Source of the DNA: Nocardia flavorosea NBRC 108225 | GTDB lineage: Bacteria > Actinomycetota > Actinomycetes > Mycobacteriales > Mycobacteriaceae | Direction: 5' to 3' | Length of the DNA stretch: 64,000 nucleotides | NCBI RefSeq assembly: GCF_001613385.1 | Contig: NZ_BDCG01000019.1 | Span: 1 to 64,000, forward strand | Shown: positions 7,505 to 16,483 of the stretch, in pieces | Layout of the letters: every line of letters begins with the position of its first letter | How positions within the stretch are numbered: position 1 is the stretch's first letter | The notes under the pieces: model-generated | Seen by the model: only the letters and a program-made list of their open reading frames with translations | Told to the model about the DNA's origin: nothing | The model's database searches: none | Program-made: the position numbers and the translations under genes

Positions 7505-8413
7505 ATGGACAGTTCCGCACAGTCGTCCGAGTCGTCCCTGTCGATCGTTGTCGGTGTCGACAGCTCCGAGCCGTCCGAACTCGCCGTGCGCTGGGCAAGC
7601 CGAACCGCCTCCCGGCGCGGCGGGCGGTTACGTATCGTGCACGGATACAACCTGGCTGCCGCACGCACTCTCACCGGCGTCTACGACCAGATGGAGCGGC
7701 CTGTGCTCGAGGCGGCGTATCGCCGCGGAAACGACTGTGTGGAGCGCGCCCGTTCGCAGGCGCTGCAGATCGACCCTTCTCTCACGGTGGAGACAGCACT
7801 GTCCGATGCGGAACCTGCGCGTTTGCTGGTGGAAGAGTCCGCCTCCGCGGAACTGACCGTGATCGGCGCTTCCGGGGAAGGATCCACGCCGGCCCATCTC
7901 GGATCGACTCTGCTCGCGGTCACCAGCCATGGTCACGGGAAAGTTGTCGTGGTACGCGGGCACGGGACCGAATCGAGTACCGGCCGTGAGCGGCCCGTCG
8001 TCGTGGGCCTCGACGGAACTGCGGCCAGTAACGCCGCCGCGGCCGCCGCATTCGCCGAAGCAGACCTGTTGCGGGTGCCTGTGATTGCCCTACACACCTG
8101 GCACGATCTGCGTTTCCATTGGTTCGCCGGCATGCCCGAGACCGTCGACGATCCCGATATCGCCGCTGCGGCGGAGGCACAACTGGCCGAGTGGCTCGCC
8201 GAGTGGATGGCGAAATACCCTGGCGTCCAGGTGATCCGCAAGATCTACCTGGCAGGCCCGGACCTGCACCTGATCGAATGGTCCAAGTCGGCGCAGCTCG
8301 TCGTGGTCGGCAGCCGTGGCCGCGGCGGGTTCCACGGTCTGCTGATGGGCTCCACCAGCAACATCATCGTGCAACGAGCCCACTGCCCAGTCCTCGTTGC
8401 CCACCGAACCTGA
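7505..8413 (+). CDS. Tandem-domain universal stress protein
   Basis: 302 residues. Domain 1 begins IVVGVDSSEPSELAVRWA and has the loop GASGEGSTPAHLGST. Domain 2 begins PVVVGLDGTAASNAAA and has GSRGRGGFHGLL and GSTSN. It pairs most closely with the USP at 533, sharing the same first-domain loop. AAGGGACAG precedes the ATG. It stands alone, with about 160 non-coding bases behind it, and a DosR-like box upstream. Expected to be an ATP-binding cytoplasmic stress protein; no partner is suggested by its neighbours. Confidence 0.93.
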   Translation: MDSSAQSSESSLSIVVGVDSSEPSELAVRWASRTASRRGGRLRIVHGYNLAAARTLTGVYDQMERPVLEAAYRRGNDCVERARSQALQIDPSLTVETALSDAEPARLLVEESASAELTVIGASGEGSTPAHLGSTLLAVTSHGHGKVVVVRGHGTESSTGRERPVVVGLDGTAASNAAAAAAFAEADLLRVPVIALHTWHDLRFHWFAGMPETVDDPDIAAAAEAQLAEWLAEWMAKYPGVQVIRKIYLAGPDLHLIEWSKSAQLVVVGSRGRGGFHGLLMGSTSNIIVQRAHCPVLVAHRT

Positions 8414-8571
8414 CCGGCGGCCACCGAAACCGGATACCGCTGAGAAACCAGCTCATGGGAAGCAGACCACTTATCCGGCCGTGTCCGGCGGACTGGCGCC
8501 GAAGGTCACATCGAGGCGCCGCAGTGTCCGGCCGGACAGTCCAGCGCACCGTCGGCTGCAGCATGCTCACC

Positions 8572-9234
8572 TCACTCGGTCGCGTGCTGATCCACCAGCC
8601 CCTCGGCCAGCAGGATGCGGTGCGCCGACTGCGCTGCCGTGGCGACCCGTTGTTCGTCAGCGGGCAGTGACGGCAACTGTTCGAGCCCACGGGCCAGCAC
8701 AGCGACCGCTTCGCCCAGCACCCGGACCTGCTGGGCGAGGTCACGCTCGCGCTGCGCAGCGCGCAGGGCACGGACCGGCGACACCGTCCTGGCCGCGGTC
8801 GTTTCGCCGAGGAAATCGCCCCACAAGGCGATATCCAGCGGCGCGGGCAGAACAGCGAAGATACTGTCCAGTTGGCCGGGGGCGAACAGCTGATCCAACG
8901 ACCGTGTGACCTTCCCGGCGACAATGACAACATCGTCGCGGTCGATCCGTGCTTCCTCGGCGAACTGGTCGATGAACGAGGCGACACCGTGGCGGACCGG
9001 GACTTTGGCCGGTATCCAGCCCTCGTACCACACTCCGCGAAGGAACTCGGGGAGTTGTGCGGTCACATGGGCAGAGTTGGACACCCCGACCCGGTCGCGG
9101 ACCGCATGCATCCATGCGCGTAGGGCGCGGAGGGCGAAATGGCGGTCCTCGGCGCCCAGGCCGTCGGCGATGGTGTTCAGCCAGGCGTGCGCGGTATGAA
9201 CCTCCGCGGCCAGAGGATCGGTGTGATGCGCCAT
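8572..9234 (-). CDS. DUF2267 domain protein
   Basis: 220 residues from ATG 9234 (MAHHTDPL), which follows GAGGAAGG. The DUF2267 part (about residues 12-145) reads HAWLNTIADGLG, FALRALRAWMHAVRDRVG, LPEFLRGVWYEGW and FIDQFAEEA, all family hallmarks. The last 70 residues are a helical extension absent from the shorter paralogue at 53512. Function of the family is unknown; it is common next to USP, CBS and Hsp20 genes in actinobacteria. The longer in-frame start has no conserved sequence and was not used. Confidence 0.85.
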   Translation of the reverse strand: MAHHTDPLAAEVHTAHAWLNTIADGLGAEDRHFALRALRAWMHAVRDRVGVSNSAHVTAQLPEFLRGVWYEGWIPAKVPVRHGVASFIDQFAEEARIDRDDVVIVAGKVTRSLDQLFAPGQLDSIFAVLPAPLDIALWGDFLGETTAARTVSPVRALRAAQRERDLAQQVRVLGEAVAVLARGLEQLPSLPADEQRVATAAQSAHRILLAEGLVDQHATE

Positions 9235-9455
9235 ACCATTGCCTTCCTCGAGGGGTCCGAGATACCGGCTGGGGGTGCTCCTCCAGCATCGATTCCGGTG
9301 CCCGCCTCGGCGAGGGCCGGAAGTCGCCGAGGCACAGGGAAATGGTCCCGACCACCGCACCGGGCACATGGTCGAATCCGCCCGGACGTGACCGCTGGAC
9401 AGGTATCACCGAAGCACCCGGTACCACCTGTTGTGGGCGGCCACCCCGATGAGAG

Positions 9456-9477
9456 CCGACGGCCGTTCGGCCGTCGG
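9456..9477. repeat. Perfect 9-bp GC-rich hairpin
   Basis: CCGACGGCC (9456-9464) and GGCCGTCGG (9469-9477) around the loop GTTC. No T-run follows, so it is not a classic terminator. It ends 33 bases before the candidate box at 9510. Confidence 0.6.
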
Positions 9478-9509
9478 CGGACCGAGTCCGTGTCTTTCCC
9501 GGCGCGAGG

Positions 9510-9523
9510 GTGACCTTGTGCCC
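9510..9523 (+). promoter_or_regulatory. DosR-like box (moderate)
   Basis: GTGACCTTGTGCCC; its reverse complement fits the DosR consensus at 9 of 14 positions. It lies about 67 bases before the CBS remnant that is coupled to the acyltransferase gene. Confidence 0.35.
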
Positions 9524-9589
9524 TACCAGCAGAGCGCCGAGTTCGGTGATGCTGAATCGGCAGCGCCCCGGACGTTGGGAGATCCCACG

Positions 9590-9874
9590 ATGAGACCGGT
9601 TCAATCCATCATGCACCGCGACGTCACCTGCCTCGGGCAGCGCGACACGACGACAACAGCGCCCTGGCAGATGCGGCAGCACAGCATCGGATCGCTACCG
9701 GTGTGTGACGGGCAAAGCCACCCGATCGGCATCGGGACAGACTGCGACTTCGTGGTGAAATGCTTTGCTGTAGGTCATGATCCGGCTAGCTGTACCGCCG
9801 GGAACCTACTCGAAGGGACAACGCTGCGCAGCGTCGATATCGCCCGGGCGCTGCCGGAGCACGACAGCCGATGA
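9590..9874 (+). CDS. Truncated single-CBS-domain protein
   Basis: 94 residues, MRPVQSIMHRDV then QMRQHSIGSLPVCDG and GIGTDCDFVVKC. It aligns with the first half of the intact 150-residue CBS protein at 58034, but the second CBS domain is missing, and conserved positions are altered (GIGTDCD for GIVTDRD). It looks like a decaying copy. It may be kept because its stop overlaps the start of the WS/DGAT gene (ATGA at 9871), so its translation could feed ribosomes to the acyltransferase. Nucleotide binding is doubtful. It could equally be called a pseudogene. Confidence 0.6.
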   Translation: MRPVQSIMHRDVTCLGQRDTTTTAPWQMRQHSIGSLPVCDGQSHPIGIGTDCDFVVKCFAVGHDPASCTAGNLLEGTTLRSVDIARALPEHDSR

Positions 9875-11223
9875 GCCGCCTGCACCCTCTCGATTCGGCA
9901 TTCCTGTACATCGAAGATGCCGACGCGACCGCCGATGTCGGCATCGGCATCGCCGCGGTGCTGGCCGGGCGAGCACCGTCACAGCCAGAACTCATCGAAC
10001 GTCTCCAACAGCGCGTCGACCGCGATCCACGCCTGCGGCAGCGAGTCCAGCGCGCACCCCTGGACCTGCAGGCACCCCGATGGGTCGACGACCCCGGCTT
10101 CGACCTGGCGCGACACGTGCGGTGGCGCGCGCTACCGCAACCACGCGGCAAGCAGCAGTTGTGTGAGCTGATCGCCGCGGAGTCGACCGAGAAATTCGAC
10201 AGAGACCACCCGCTGTGGCGCTGCCTGATCATCGAGGAATACGGCATCGATCAATGGGCGCTGCTCTTCGCGGCCCATCACACGATGGTCGACGGTATGG
10301 CCGGTATGCGGTTGTTCGAACAACTCTGCGACGACACCGGCACACACACCGACCACTCACCACTCGGGCAGCCGCCCGCGATTCCCACCATGACACGCCT
10401 CGTCTCCGCCGGTACACGCGTGGCGGCCGTCGCGGCCCGTGGCGCTGGGAGCCTGGTCCGCAACGCCGTACCCCTGACCCGGGCACTGCTACCGGCCGGG
10501 AACGGCTCGTTGGGCGCGGGCGGGCTCGGGCCCAGGCGCCGCTACGGTGTCGCCGAGGCGAACCTGGCCGATATCCGCGCCGTCTGTGCCGCGTTCGGGG
10601 TCACCGTCAACGATGTCGCGGTCGCCGCGGTCACCGGCGCGGTGCGGTCGGTACTGATCGCACAGGGCAGGGACCCGGCCACCGAACACTTGCGTATCCT
10701 TGTTCCGGTCTCCACCCGGCCCGGGGCGGGAGACGGACTCGGCAACGTCGTCGCCGCCCTCACCCCGCAATTGCCGCTGGACGCCGCAACCGTTCGCCAG
10801 CGCCTCACCCGTGTGCATCAGCGGGTGGCCCGGCAGCGGGCGACCGGCGAGGTGGAAGCCGAAGGCTTGGCGCTCGGCGCGGCGGCACTGCTACCGACAG
10901 CCTCCGTGGCCGCCGTGCTGCGGTTCGCGGCGCGCTACCGGCAGCAGGCCGTCGGCGCACTGGTCACCAATGTCATCGGGCCACCGGACACACTGTCATT
11001 CCTCGGCCGTACCGTGCTGGACGCGTTCGCGCTGCCCCCACTGGCCATGCGCATCGGCCTGGCCGTCGCGGTCACCAGCTACCACGGCCTCCTGCGGTTC
11101 GGCGTGCTCAGCGACTACGACAGTATGCTGCCCGCCGAACGGATCGCCGCCGCCATCGAGGCCGAGCTGGCAGAGATGTCGCGCTGTACCGAACAGTCCG
11201 GCCCGCTGCTCGGGCCGCCCTGA
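9871..11223 (+). CDS. WS/DGAT-family acyltransferase (wax ester / triacylglycerol synthase)
   Basis: 450 residues starting MSRLHPLDSAFLYIED. The catalytic HHxxxDG motif is present as HHTMVDGMAG near residue 136, and the C-terminal half carries the family's ILVPVSTR and LVTNVIGPP blocks. These enzymes join acyl-CoA to diacylglycerol or long alcohols at the membrane and build storage lipid; in M. tuberculosis the DosR-controlled Tgs1 does this in hypoxia. Translationally coupled to the CBS remnant by an ATGA overlap. A second family member is at 37726. The acceptor (alcohol or diacylglycerol) cannot be told from sequence. Confidence 0.92.
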   Translation: MSRLHPLDSAFLYIEDADATADVGIGIAAVLAGRAPSQPELIERLQQRVDRDPRLRQRVQRAPLDLQAPRWVDDPGFDLARHVRWRALPQPRGKQQLCELIAAESTEKFDRDHPLWRCLIIEEYGIDQWALLFAAHHTMVDGMAGMRLFEQLCDDTGTHTDHSPLGQPPAIPTMTRLVSAGTRVAAVAARGAGSLVRNAVPLTRALLPAGNGSLGAGGLGPRRRYGVAEANLADIRAVCAAFGVTVNDVAVAAVTGAVRSVLIAQGRDPATEHLRILVPVSTRPGAGDGLGNVVAALTPQLPLDAATVRQRLTRVHQRVARQRATGEVEAEGLALGAAALLPTASVAAVLRFAARYRQQAVGALVTNVIGPPDTLSFLGRTVLDAFALPPLAMRIGLAVAVTSYHGLLRFGVLSDYDSMLPAERIAAAIEAELAEMSRCTEQSGPLLGPP

Positions 11224-11327
11224 CCTGTGCGCACACCCGGTCGGTGGACGGACTTGCCACCGGCGGCCGGGCCCGCAGCAGGACCCCGTCTCCGATATGG
11301 GTGCGCGGGACCGCAGGTCACCGGTTG

Positions 11328-11341
11328 GAGACTTCTTGCCC
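11328..11341 (+). promoter_or_regulatory. DosR-like box upstream of otsB1
   Basis: GAGACTTCTTGCCC; reverse complement matches 9 of 14 consensus positions. It ends 37 bases before the GTG at 11378, the same spacing as the acg box at 31488, which raises my trust despite the modest score. Confidence 0.4.
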
Positions 11342-11377
11342 TATCACCTGCCACCGCAGGTGGTGGAGAGTGAAGGG

Positions 11378-14300
11378 GTGAACAACGGTGCAGACACCGC
11401 GACCGTGATCGACACGCGTCGCTACGACGCGGTCGTGTTCGATCTCGACGGTGTCGTTACCGATACCGCGTCGGTGCATGCGGCGGCGTGGACCGAACTG
11501 TTCGACGCCTATCTCGACCGGCGCGGCGCGACCACGGGCCAGGACCGGTCGCCGTTCACCCCCGACGACTATCTCCGCCACGTCGACGGCAAACCACGCT
11601 ACTGCGGCGTCGCCGACTTCCTGGCTGCCCGCGGCATCAGCCTCCCGTGGGGCGAGCCCACCGACCCCGAGACCGCGGAGACAGTGTGCGGGCTGGGCAA
11701 CCGCAAGGATCGCCTGTTCCGCGACCGAGTCATCCGCGACGGAGTGCGAGTGTTCGAGTCCACGACCGCGCTGATCCGGCGGGTGCGTGCGCTGGGTATG
11801 CCGACCGGTGTCTTCTCCGCCAGCCGCAACCTCGGCTACATCCTCACCGCCGCCGGGCTCACCGGAGTATTCGACGCCCGGGTCGATGGAATCGACGCCG
11901 AACGCCTCGGTCTCGCAGGCAAACCGGACCCGGCGACCCTGCTCGAGACCACCCGCCGTCTGGGCAGCACACCGCAACGCACCGTGGTCGTCGAAGACGC
12001 GGAAGCGGGTGTCGCAGCCGGCCGCGACGGCGGTTTCGGGCTCGTCGTCGGCGTCGACCGCGGCGGCCATGCCGACAGGCTGCGGGCGTGCGGCGCCGAC
12101 ATCGTTGTCGACGATCTGTCCCGGATCGAGGTACGCGGCGGATTCCGGCGCGTATCCGATGTACCCGATGCGCTCGCGTTCTGGTCGCGCATCACCGATC
12201 TGCTCAGCGGCGAAACCCCTGCGGTCCTGCTCGATTTCGACGGCACACTGTCCGATATCGTGCCCGATCCGGCCGCGGCGCACCTCGTCCCCGGGATGAA
12301 AGAAGTCCTCGAAGAACTGGCGGCGCACTGCCCGGTCGCCGTCATCAGCGGGCGCGAGCTCGACGATCTCCGCGGGCGCGTCGGCGGTACCGGGCTCTGG
12401 TACGCCGGCAGCCACGGATTCGAACTACTCGCCCCCGACGGCACCCGCCACACCGCCGCGATCCCCGCGGGCACCGAGCAGGCGCTCACGGAAGCGGCGG
12501 ACAAACTGCACCGCGACCTGTGCGATGTGCCGGGTGTGCTGGTCGAGCACAAGCGGTTCGCGGTCGCCACCCACTACCGCAACGTCGCACCCGGCGATAT
12601 CGGCCCGGTCGTGGCCGCGGTACACGCCGCCGGACGCGCGCACGGACTGCGAGTAACCGGCGGCCGCAAAGTGGTCGAATTGCGGCCGGATACCGACTGG
12701 GACAAAGGCGCCGCGCTGCGCTGGATCGTCGAACGCCTACCCGGCACCGTGTTCCCCGTCTATATCGGCGACGATCTGACCGACGAGGACGCCTTCGATG
12801 TGGTGGAAGCCGACGGGCTGGGCGTGGTGGTGCGCAGCAATGAAAGCGTCACGCGCGCGACAGCAGCCGGTTTCTCCCTGGCCGAACCCACCCGCGTCCG
12901 CGACTTTTTGCACCGGCTCGCCCGGCTGCTGACCGCCGGTGCCGAGGCTCCGGTGCCCCCGTCCTGGGCGATCACCTTCGACGGCTACGACCCGGCGAAA
13001 GAGAAACTGCGCGAAGCGTTGTGCACCGTCGGCAACGGCTATTTCGCCACCCGCGGTGCGGCACCGCAATCGGCGGCCGGTGAGCTCCACTATCCGGGCA
13101 CCTATCTCGCCGGGCTGTACAACCGGCTCCACGACCGCGTCGCCGGCCGGGACATCGACAACGAAAGCCTGGTCAACGTCCCGAATTGGCTACCGGTGAC
13201 CTGGCGCATCGGCGACGGCGACTGGTTCGACATCGACCGCGCCGACCTGCTGTCCTACCGGCAGCAGCTGGATCTGCGCCGGGCAGAACTCGTGCGCCGC
13301 TTCCGGTTCCGCGACGCGCAGGGCCGCGTCACCGAGGTCACCGAGCGCCGCTTCGCCGCCATGCACCGCCCGCACCTGGGCGCGCTGCAGGCCACGATCG
13401 TCGCCGAGAACTGGTCGGGGCCGATGGAGATCCGCGCAACCATCGACACCGCGGTCGCCAACACACTCGTGGCCCGCTACCGCGGATTGTCGAGTAAGCA
13501 CCTGACCACAGCCCACGGCCGGCAATTGTCCACCGATTCGGTCCTGGTCCGGACCCGGACGAACGGGGCCGGGCTGCCACTGGCGATGACTGTGCGCACC
13601 GTGGTGCGCAAACATGGTGATGCCCTCGAAGCCGAGCGACGCTACCTGCACCACGGCGGTGCGTTCGGACATCAGTTCCGGCTCGATATGGTGGCGGGAG
13701 AACCGATCTCGGTAGAAAAAACGATGGCGGTAGCAACCGGCCGCGACCCCGCAACCGGTGATCCCGGTGCAGCCGCGGCCGGCCTGCTCGACGAGTTCAC
13801 CGGCTACACCGAACTCCGCGACGGGCATATCCTGGCATGGGACCGGATCTGGGCACGGCTGCGCATCGACCTCGACGGCGCGACCCGCCCGGTGCGGATC
13901 GTGCGCCTGCACCTGCTGCACCTGATCCAGACACTGGCCCCCAATACCGTCGACCTCGATGTCGGTGTCCCGGCACGCGGCCTGCACGGCGAAGCGTATC
14001 GAGGGCACGTGTTCTGGGACGAGTTGTTCGTTTTCCCGGTACTCAACCCCCGCTTCCCCGCGCTGACCCGGTCCCTGCTGCGGTATCGCTACCGGCGCCT
14101 CCCGCAAGCCCGCCGCGCCGCCACGCACGACGGGTATGCGGGGGCGATGTTCCCGTGGCAGTCCGGCAGCGACGGCCGCGAGGAAAGCCAGCGCATGCAC
14201 CTCAACCCGCTGTCGGGACGCTGGAACCCCGACCCCAGCCATCGCGCCCACCATATCGGCAGCGCGGTCGCCTACACGGTCTGGCAGTACTACCAAGTCA

Positions 14301-15361
14301 CCGGCGATATCGATTTCCTCACCGAATGCGGCGCCGAAATGCTCGCCGAAATAGCCCGCTTCTGGTCCGCCCGTGCCGAACTCGACCCCGGCCGCGGCCG
14401 CTACAGCATCCGGGGCGTCATCGGCCCCGACGAATTCCACTCCGGATATCCACACGCCCCGCAGGAAGGCATCGACAACAACGCCTACACCAACATCATG
14501 GCCGCCTGGACGATTCTGCGTGCCCTCGACGCCCTCGACGTCCTGCCCCCGCCTGCCCGGGCCGAACTGCTGGACGTCTTATCGTTGACACCCGGCGAAC
14601 TGCAGCACTGGCGCGATGTCGCGCGCCGGATGTATGTGCCGTTCCACGACGGTGTCATCAGCCAGTTCGACGGCTACGACCAGCTACGCGAACTGGACTG
14701 GGACCATTATCGGCGCCGGTACGGCAATATCGGGCGACTCGATCGGATCCTGGAAGCCGAGGGCGACGATATCAACGCCTACCGCGCCGGAAAACAGGCC
14801 GATGTATTGATGCTGTTCTATGTGTTCTCCGCCGACGAACTGCGCACGCTGCTCGGGCATCTCGGTTACGAGCTGCCCGCGGAGATGATCCCCCGGACGA
14901 TCGATTACTACCTGGCCCGCACGTCACACGGTTCGACGCTGAGTGCCGTAGTGCATTCCTGGGTGTTGGCGCGTGCCCATCGCGACCGTGCCGTGGAGTA
15001 CTTCGAATCGGTACTGGAATCCGATATCGCCGATATCCAGGGCGGCACCACCGCCGAAGGGATCCACCTCGCCGCCATGGCCGGCAGCGCCGATCTGCTG
15101 CAACGCTGCTTCACCGGCCTCGAAGTACGCGAGGATCAACTCGTCTTCTGCCCTTCGTGGCCGCGTTCGCTGGGGACCCTGTCGTTTCCCATGGTGTATC
15201 GCGGCCACCGGCTGAGCGTGCACGTCAGCGGCCACGGTGTGGAAATCGGTTCCCATCCCGGTCCCGCCGCACCGATCACGGTGTCCTGCCGGGACCAGAC
15301 CGTCGAACTCGCCGCCGGAGACACGGTCCGCTTCCCGGGAACAACGGGGATACTTCGCTGA
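11378..15361 (+). CDS. otsB1: OtsB1-like fusion: HAD phosphatase - trehalose-6-phosphate phosphatase - GH65 phosphorylase
   Basis: 1327 residues, the same length as I recall for M. tuberculosis OtsB1 (Rv2006). Start is GTG 11378. Three parts are visible: a beta-phosphoglucomutase-like HAD domain (VFDLDGVVTDTA near residue 20; VVVEDAEAG); a trehalose-6-phosphate phosphatase domain (LLDFDGTLSD near 286, ISGRELDD, GDDLTDEDAF near 464); and a glycoside hydrolase family 65 domain from about 530 (FDGYDPAKE, VFWDELFVFP, with the likely catalytic acid in VIGPDEFHSGYP near 1017). Together these could dephosphorylate trehalose-6-phosphate, phosphorolyse a disaccharide and convert beta-glucose-1-phosphate to glucose-6-phosphate. 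Substrates are inferred. The convergent hypE ends 42 bases away. Confidence 0.93.
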   Translation: MNNGADTATVIDTRRYDAVVFDLDGVVTDTASVHAAAWTELFDAYLDRRGATTGQDRSPFTPDDYLRHVDGKPRYCGVADFLAARGISLPWGEPTDPETAETVCGLGNRKDRLFRDRVIRDGVRVFESTTALIRRVRALGMPTGVFSASRNLGYILTAAGLTGVFDARVDGIDAERLGLAGKPDPATLLETTRRLGSTPQRTVVVEDAEAGVAAGRDGGFGLVVGVDRGGHADRLRACGADIVVDDLSRIEVRGGFRRVSDVPDALAFWSRITDLLSGETPAVLLDFDGTLSDIVPDPAAAHLVPGMKEVLEELAAHCPVAVISGRELDDLRGRVGGTGLWYAGSHGFELLAPDGTRHTAAIPAGTEQALTEAADKLHRDLCDVPGVLVEHKRFAVATHYRNVAPGDIGPVVAAVHAAGRAHGLRVTGGRKVVELRPDTDWDKGAALRWIVERLPGTVFPVYIGDDLTDEDAFDVVEADGLGVVVRSNESVTRATAAGFSLAEPTRVRDFLHRLARLLTAGAEAPVPPSWAITFDGYDPAKEKLREALCTVGNGYFATRGAAPQSAAGELHYPGTYLAGLYNRLHDRVAGRDIDNESLVNVPNWLPVTWRIGDGDWFDIDRADLLSYRQQLDLRRAELVRRFRFRDAQGRVTEVTERRFAAMHRPHLGALQATIVAENWSGPMEIRATIDTAVANTLVARYRGLSSKHLTTAHGRQLSTDSVLVRTRTNGAGLPLAMTVRTVVRKHGDALEAERRYLHHGGAFGHQFRLDMVAGEPISVEKTMAVATGRDPATGDPGAAAAGLLDEFTGYTELRDGHILAWDRIWARLRIDLDGATRPVRIVRLHLLHLIQTLAPNTVDLDVGVPARGLHGEAYRGHVFWDELFVFPVLNPRFPALTRSLLRYRYRRLPQARRAATHDGYAGAMFPWQSGSDGREESQRMHLNPLSGRWNPDPSHRAHHIGSAVAYTVWQYYQVTGDIDFLTECGAEMLAEIARFWSARAELDPGRGRYSIRGVIGPDEFHSGYPHAPQEGIDNNAYTNIMAAWTILRALDALDVLPPPARAELLDVLSLTPGELQHWRDVARRMYVPFHDGVISQFDGYDQLRELDWDHYRRRYGNIGRLDRILEAEGDDINAYRAGKQADVLMLFYVFSADELRTLLGHLGYELPAEMIPRTIDYYLARTSHGSTLSAVVHSWVLARAHRDRAVEYFESVLESDIADIQGGTTAEGIHLAAMAGSADLLQRCFTGLEVREDQLVFCPSWPRSLGTLSFPMVYRGHRLSVHVSGHGVEIGSHPGPAAPITVSCRDQTVELAAGDTVRFPGTTGILR

Positions 15362-15403
15362 CAGAAAGCCTGTCCGGGCGGCATCCACAGAATCAGGTCG
15401 CCT

Positions 15404-16483
15404 TCAACAGATCCTGGGCAGCTGCTCGCTCGCGGGAAGGTCGACTATCCGAGTCCCACCGAGACCGGTCCGGGCCGCTACGACTCCCGGGTGCTCGGCC
15501 ACGCATTCACCGACGGCGACCGCCTGCCTACCGAGCGGATGCGACCGCAGCGCCGCGAGGGCACGATCGGCGTCCCCGGGCGCCACGAAGGCCACGAGCT
15601 TTCCCTCGTTGGCCACATAAAGCGGGTCCAGTCCGAGCAGACCACAGGCATCCGATACCGCTGCGGGAACGGGCAACGTGTTCTCCTCCAGCCGCACACC
15701 CACATTCGCGGCGCGGGCCACCTCGTTCACTGTCGCGGCCACCCCACCGCGCGTCGGATCGCGCATCATGTGGACGTCACAGGTGGCGAGCAGGGCTGCG
15801 GTCACTTCGTGGAGCGGTGCGGTGTCGCTGTGCACCGTCGTGCCGAATTCCAGACCCTCGCGGCAGCTGAGTACCGCGATCCCGTGGACGCCGATTTCAC
15901 CGCTGATCAGTACGACATCACCGGGACGGACGCGTTGCGGCCGGATGTCCACGCCGGGAGCGAGCGAGCCGAGGCCGGTGGTGTTGACGAAGATCCCGTC
16001 GCCGTGCCCTGCGTCGACCACTTTGGTATCCCCGGTGACCAGGTGCACCCCGGCAGCGCGGGCGGCGGCGCCCATGGCCTCCGCTACGTGGGCGATCTCC
16101 GCGAGCGGGGTGCCTTCTTCCAGGATGAACGCCGTGGACAGCACCCGGGGATGCGCGCCCGCCACGGCCAGGTCGTTGACGGTTCCGTTCACCGCGAGAT
16201 CACCGATGGTGCCGCCCGGGAACACAGTCGGCTTCACGACGAACGAATCCGTGGTGAATGCCAGCCTGCTGCCCCCGATATCGACCACCGCGGAATCGCC
16301 CAGCCCGTTCGCCGCGGCGGCGCCGAATGCGGGCAGGAACAGATGCTCGATCAACTCACCGGACATGGCACCGCCACTACCGTGACCCATCACGATATTC
16401 GGCGCGTCCCGCAACGGAACCGGGCAGACCCAGCCGTCACCATCGATAGTGACGGCGGCCGGCTGACCGGTGCGGTCAGGCAT
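15404..16483 (-). CDS. hypE: Hydrogenase maturation protein HypE
   Basis: 359 residues, PurM-like ATPase fold. Motifs: MGHGSGG near residue 33, TDSFVV, NDLAV, GDTKVV and MRDPTRGGVA. It ends in PRIC, the C-terminal cysteine that receives the carbamoyl group from HypF and is dehydrated to thiocyanate, the cyanide source for the NiFe centre. Start ATG 16483 overlaps the hypD stop. It is the last gene of the hypABFCDE unit. Nothing is missing, so it is expected to be functional. Confidence 0.96.
   Translation of the reverse strand: MPDRTGQPAAVTIDGDGWVCPVPLRDAPNIVMGHGSGGAMSGELIEHLFLPAFGAAAANGLGDSAVVDIGGSRLAFTTDSFVVKPTVFPGGTIGDLAVNGTVNDLAVAGAHPRVLSTAFILEEGTPLAEIAHVAEAMGAAARAAGVHLVTGDTKVVDAGHGDGIFVNTTGLGSLAPGVDIRPQRVRPGDVVLISGEIGVHGIAVLSCREGLEFGTTVHSDTAPLHEVTAALLATCDVHMMRDPTRGGVAATVNEVARAANVGVRLEENTLPVPAAVSDACGLLGLDPLYVANEGKLVAFVAPGDADRALAALRSHPLGRQAVAVGECVAEHPGVVAARTGLGGTRIVDLPASEQLPRIC

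Larger units (their letters stand above)
9235..9589. other. Divergent intergenic region with hairpin and candidate boxes
   Basis: About 355 bases between the DUF2267 gene and the CBS remnant. It holds GGGCCGGAAGTCGC (about 9314-9327) and GGGAAATGGTCCC (about 9338-9350), both only partly like DosR boxes, a perfect GC hairpin (9456-9477) and a third candidate box (9510-9523). No gene is visible. Confidence 0.5.

Noticed and set aside
13837..15870. 677-residue plus-strand open frame over otsB1 and hypE
   Set aside because: Arg/Pro-rich shadow of the true otsB1 frame, no domain; a by-product of high GC.
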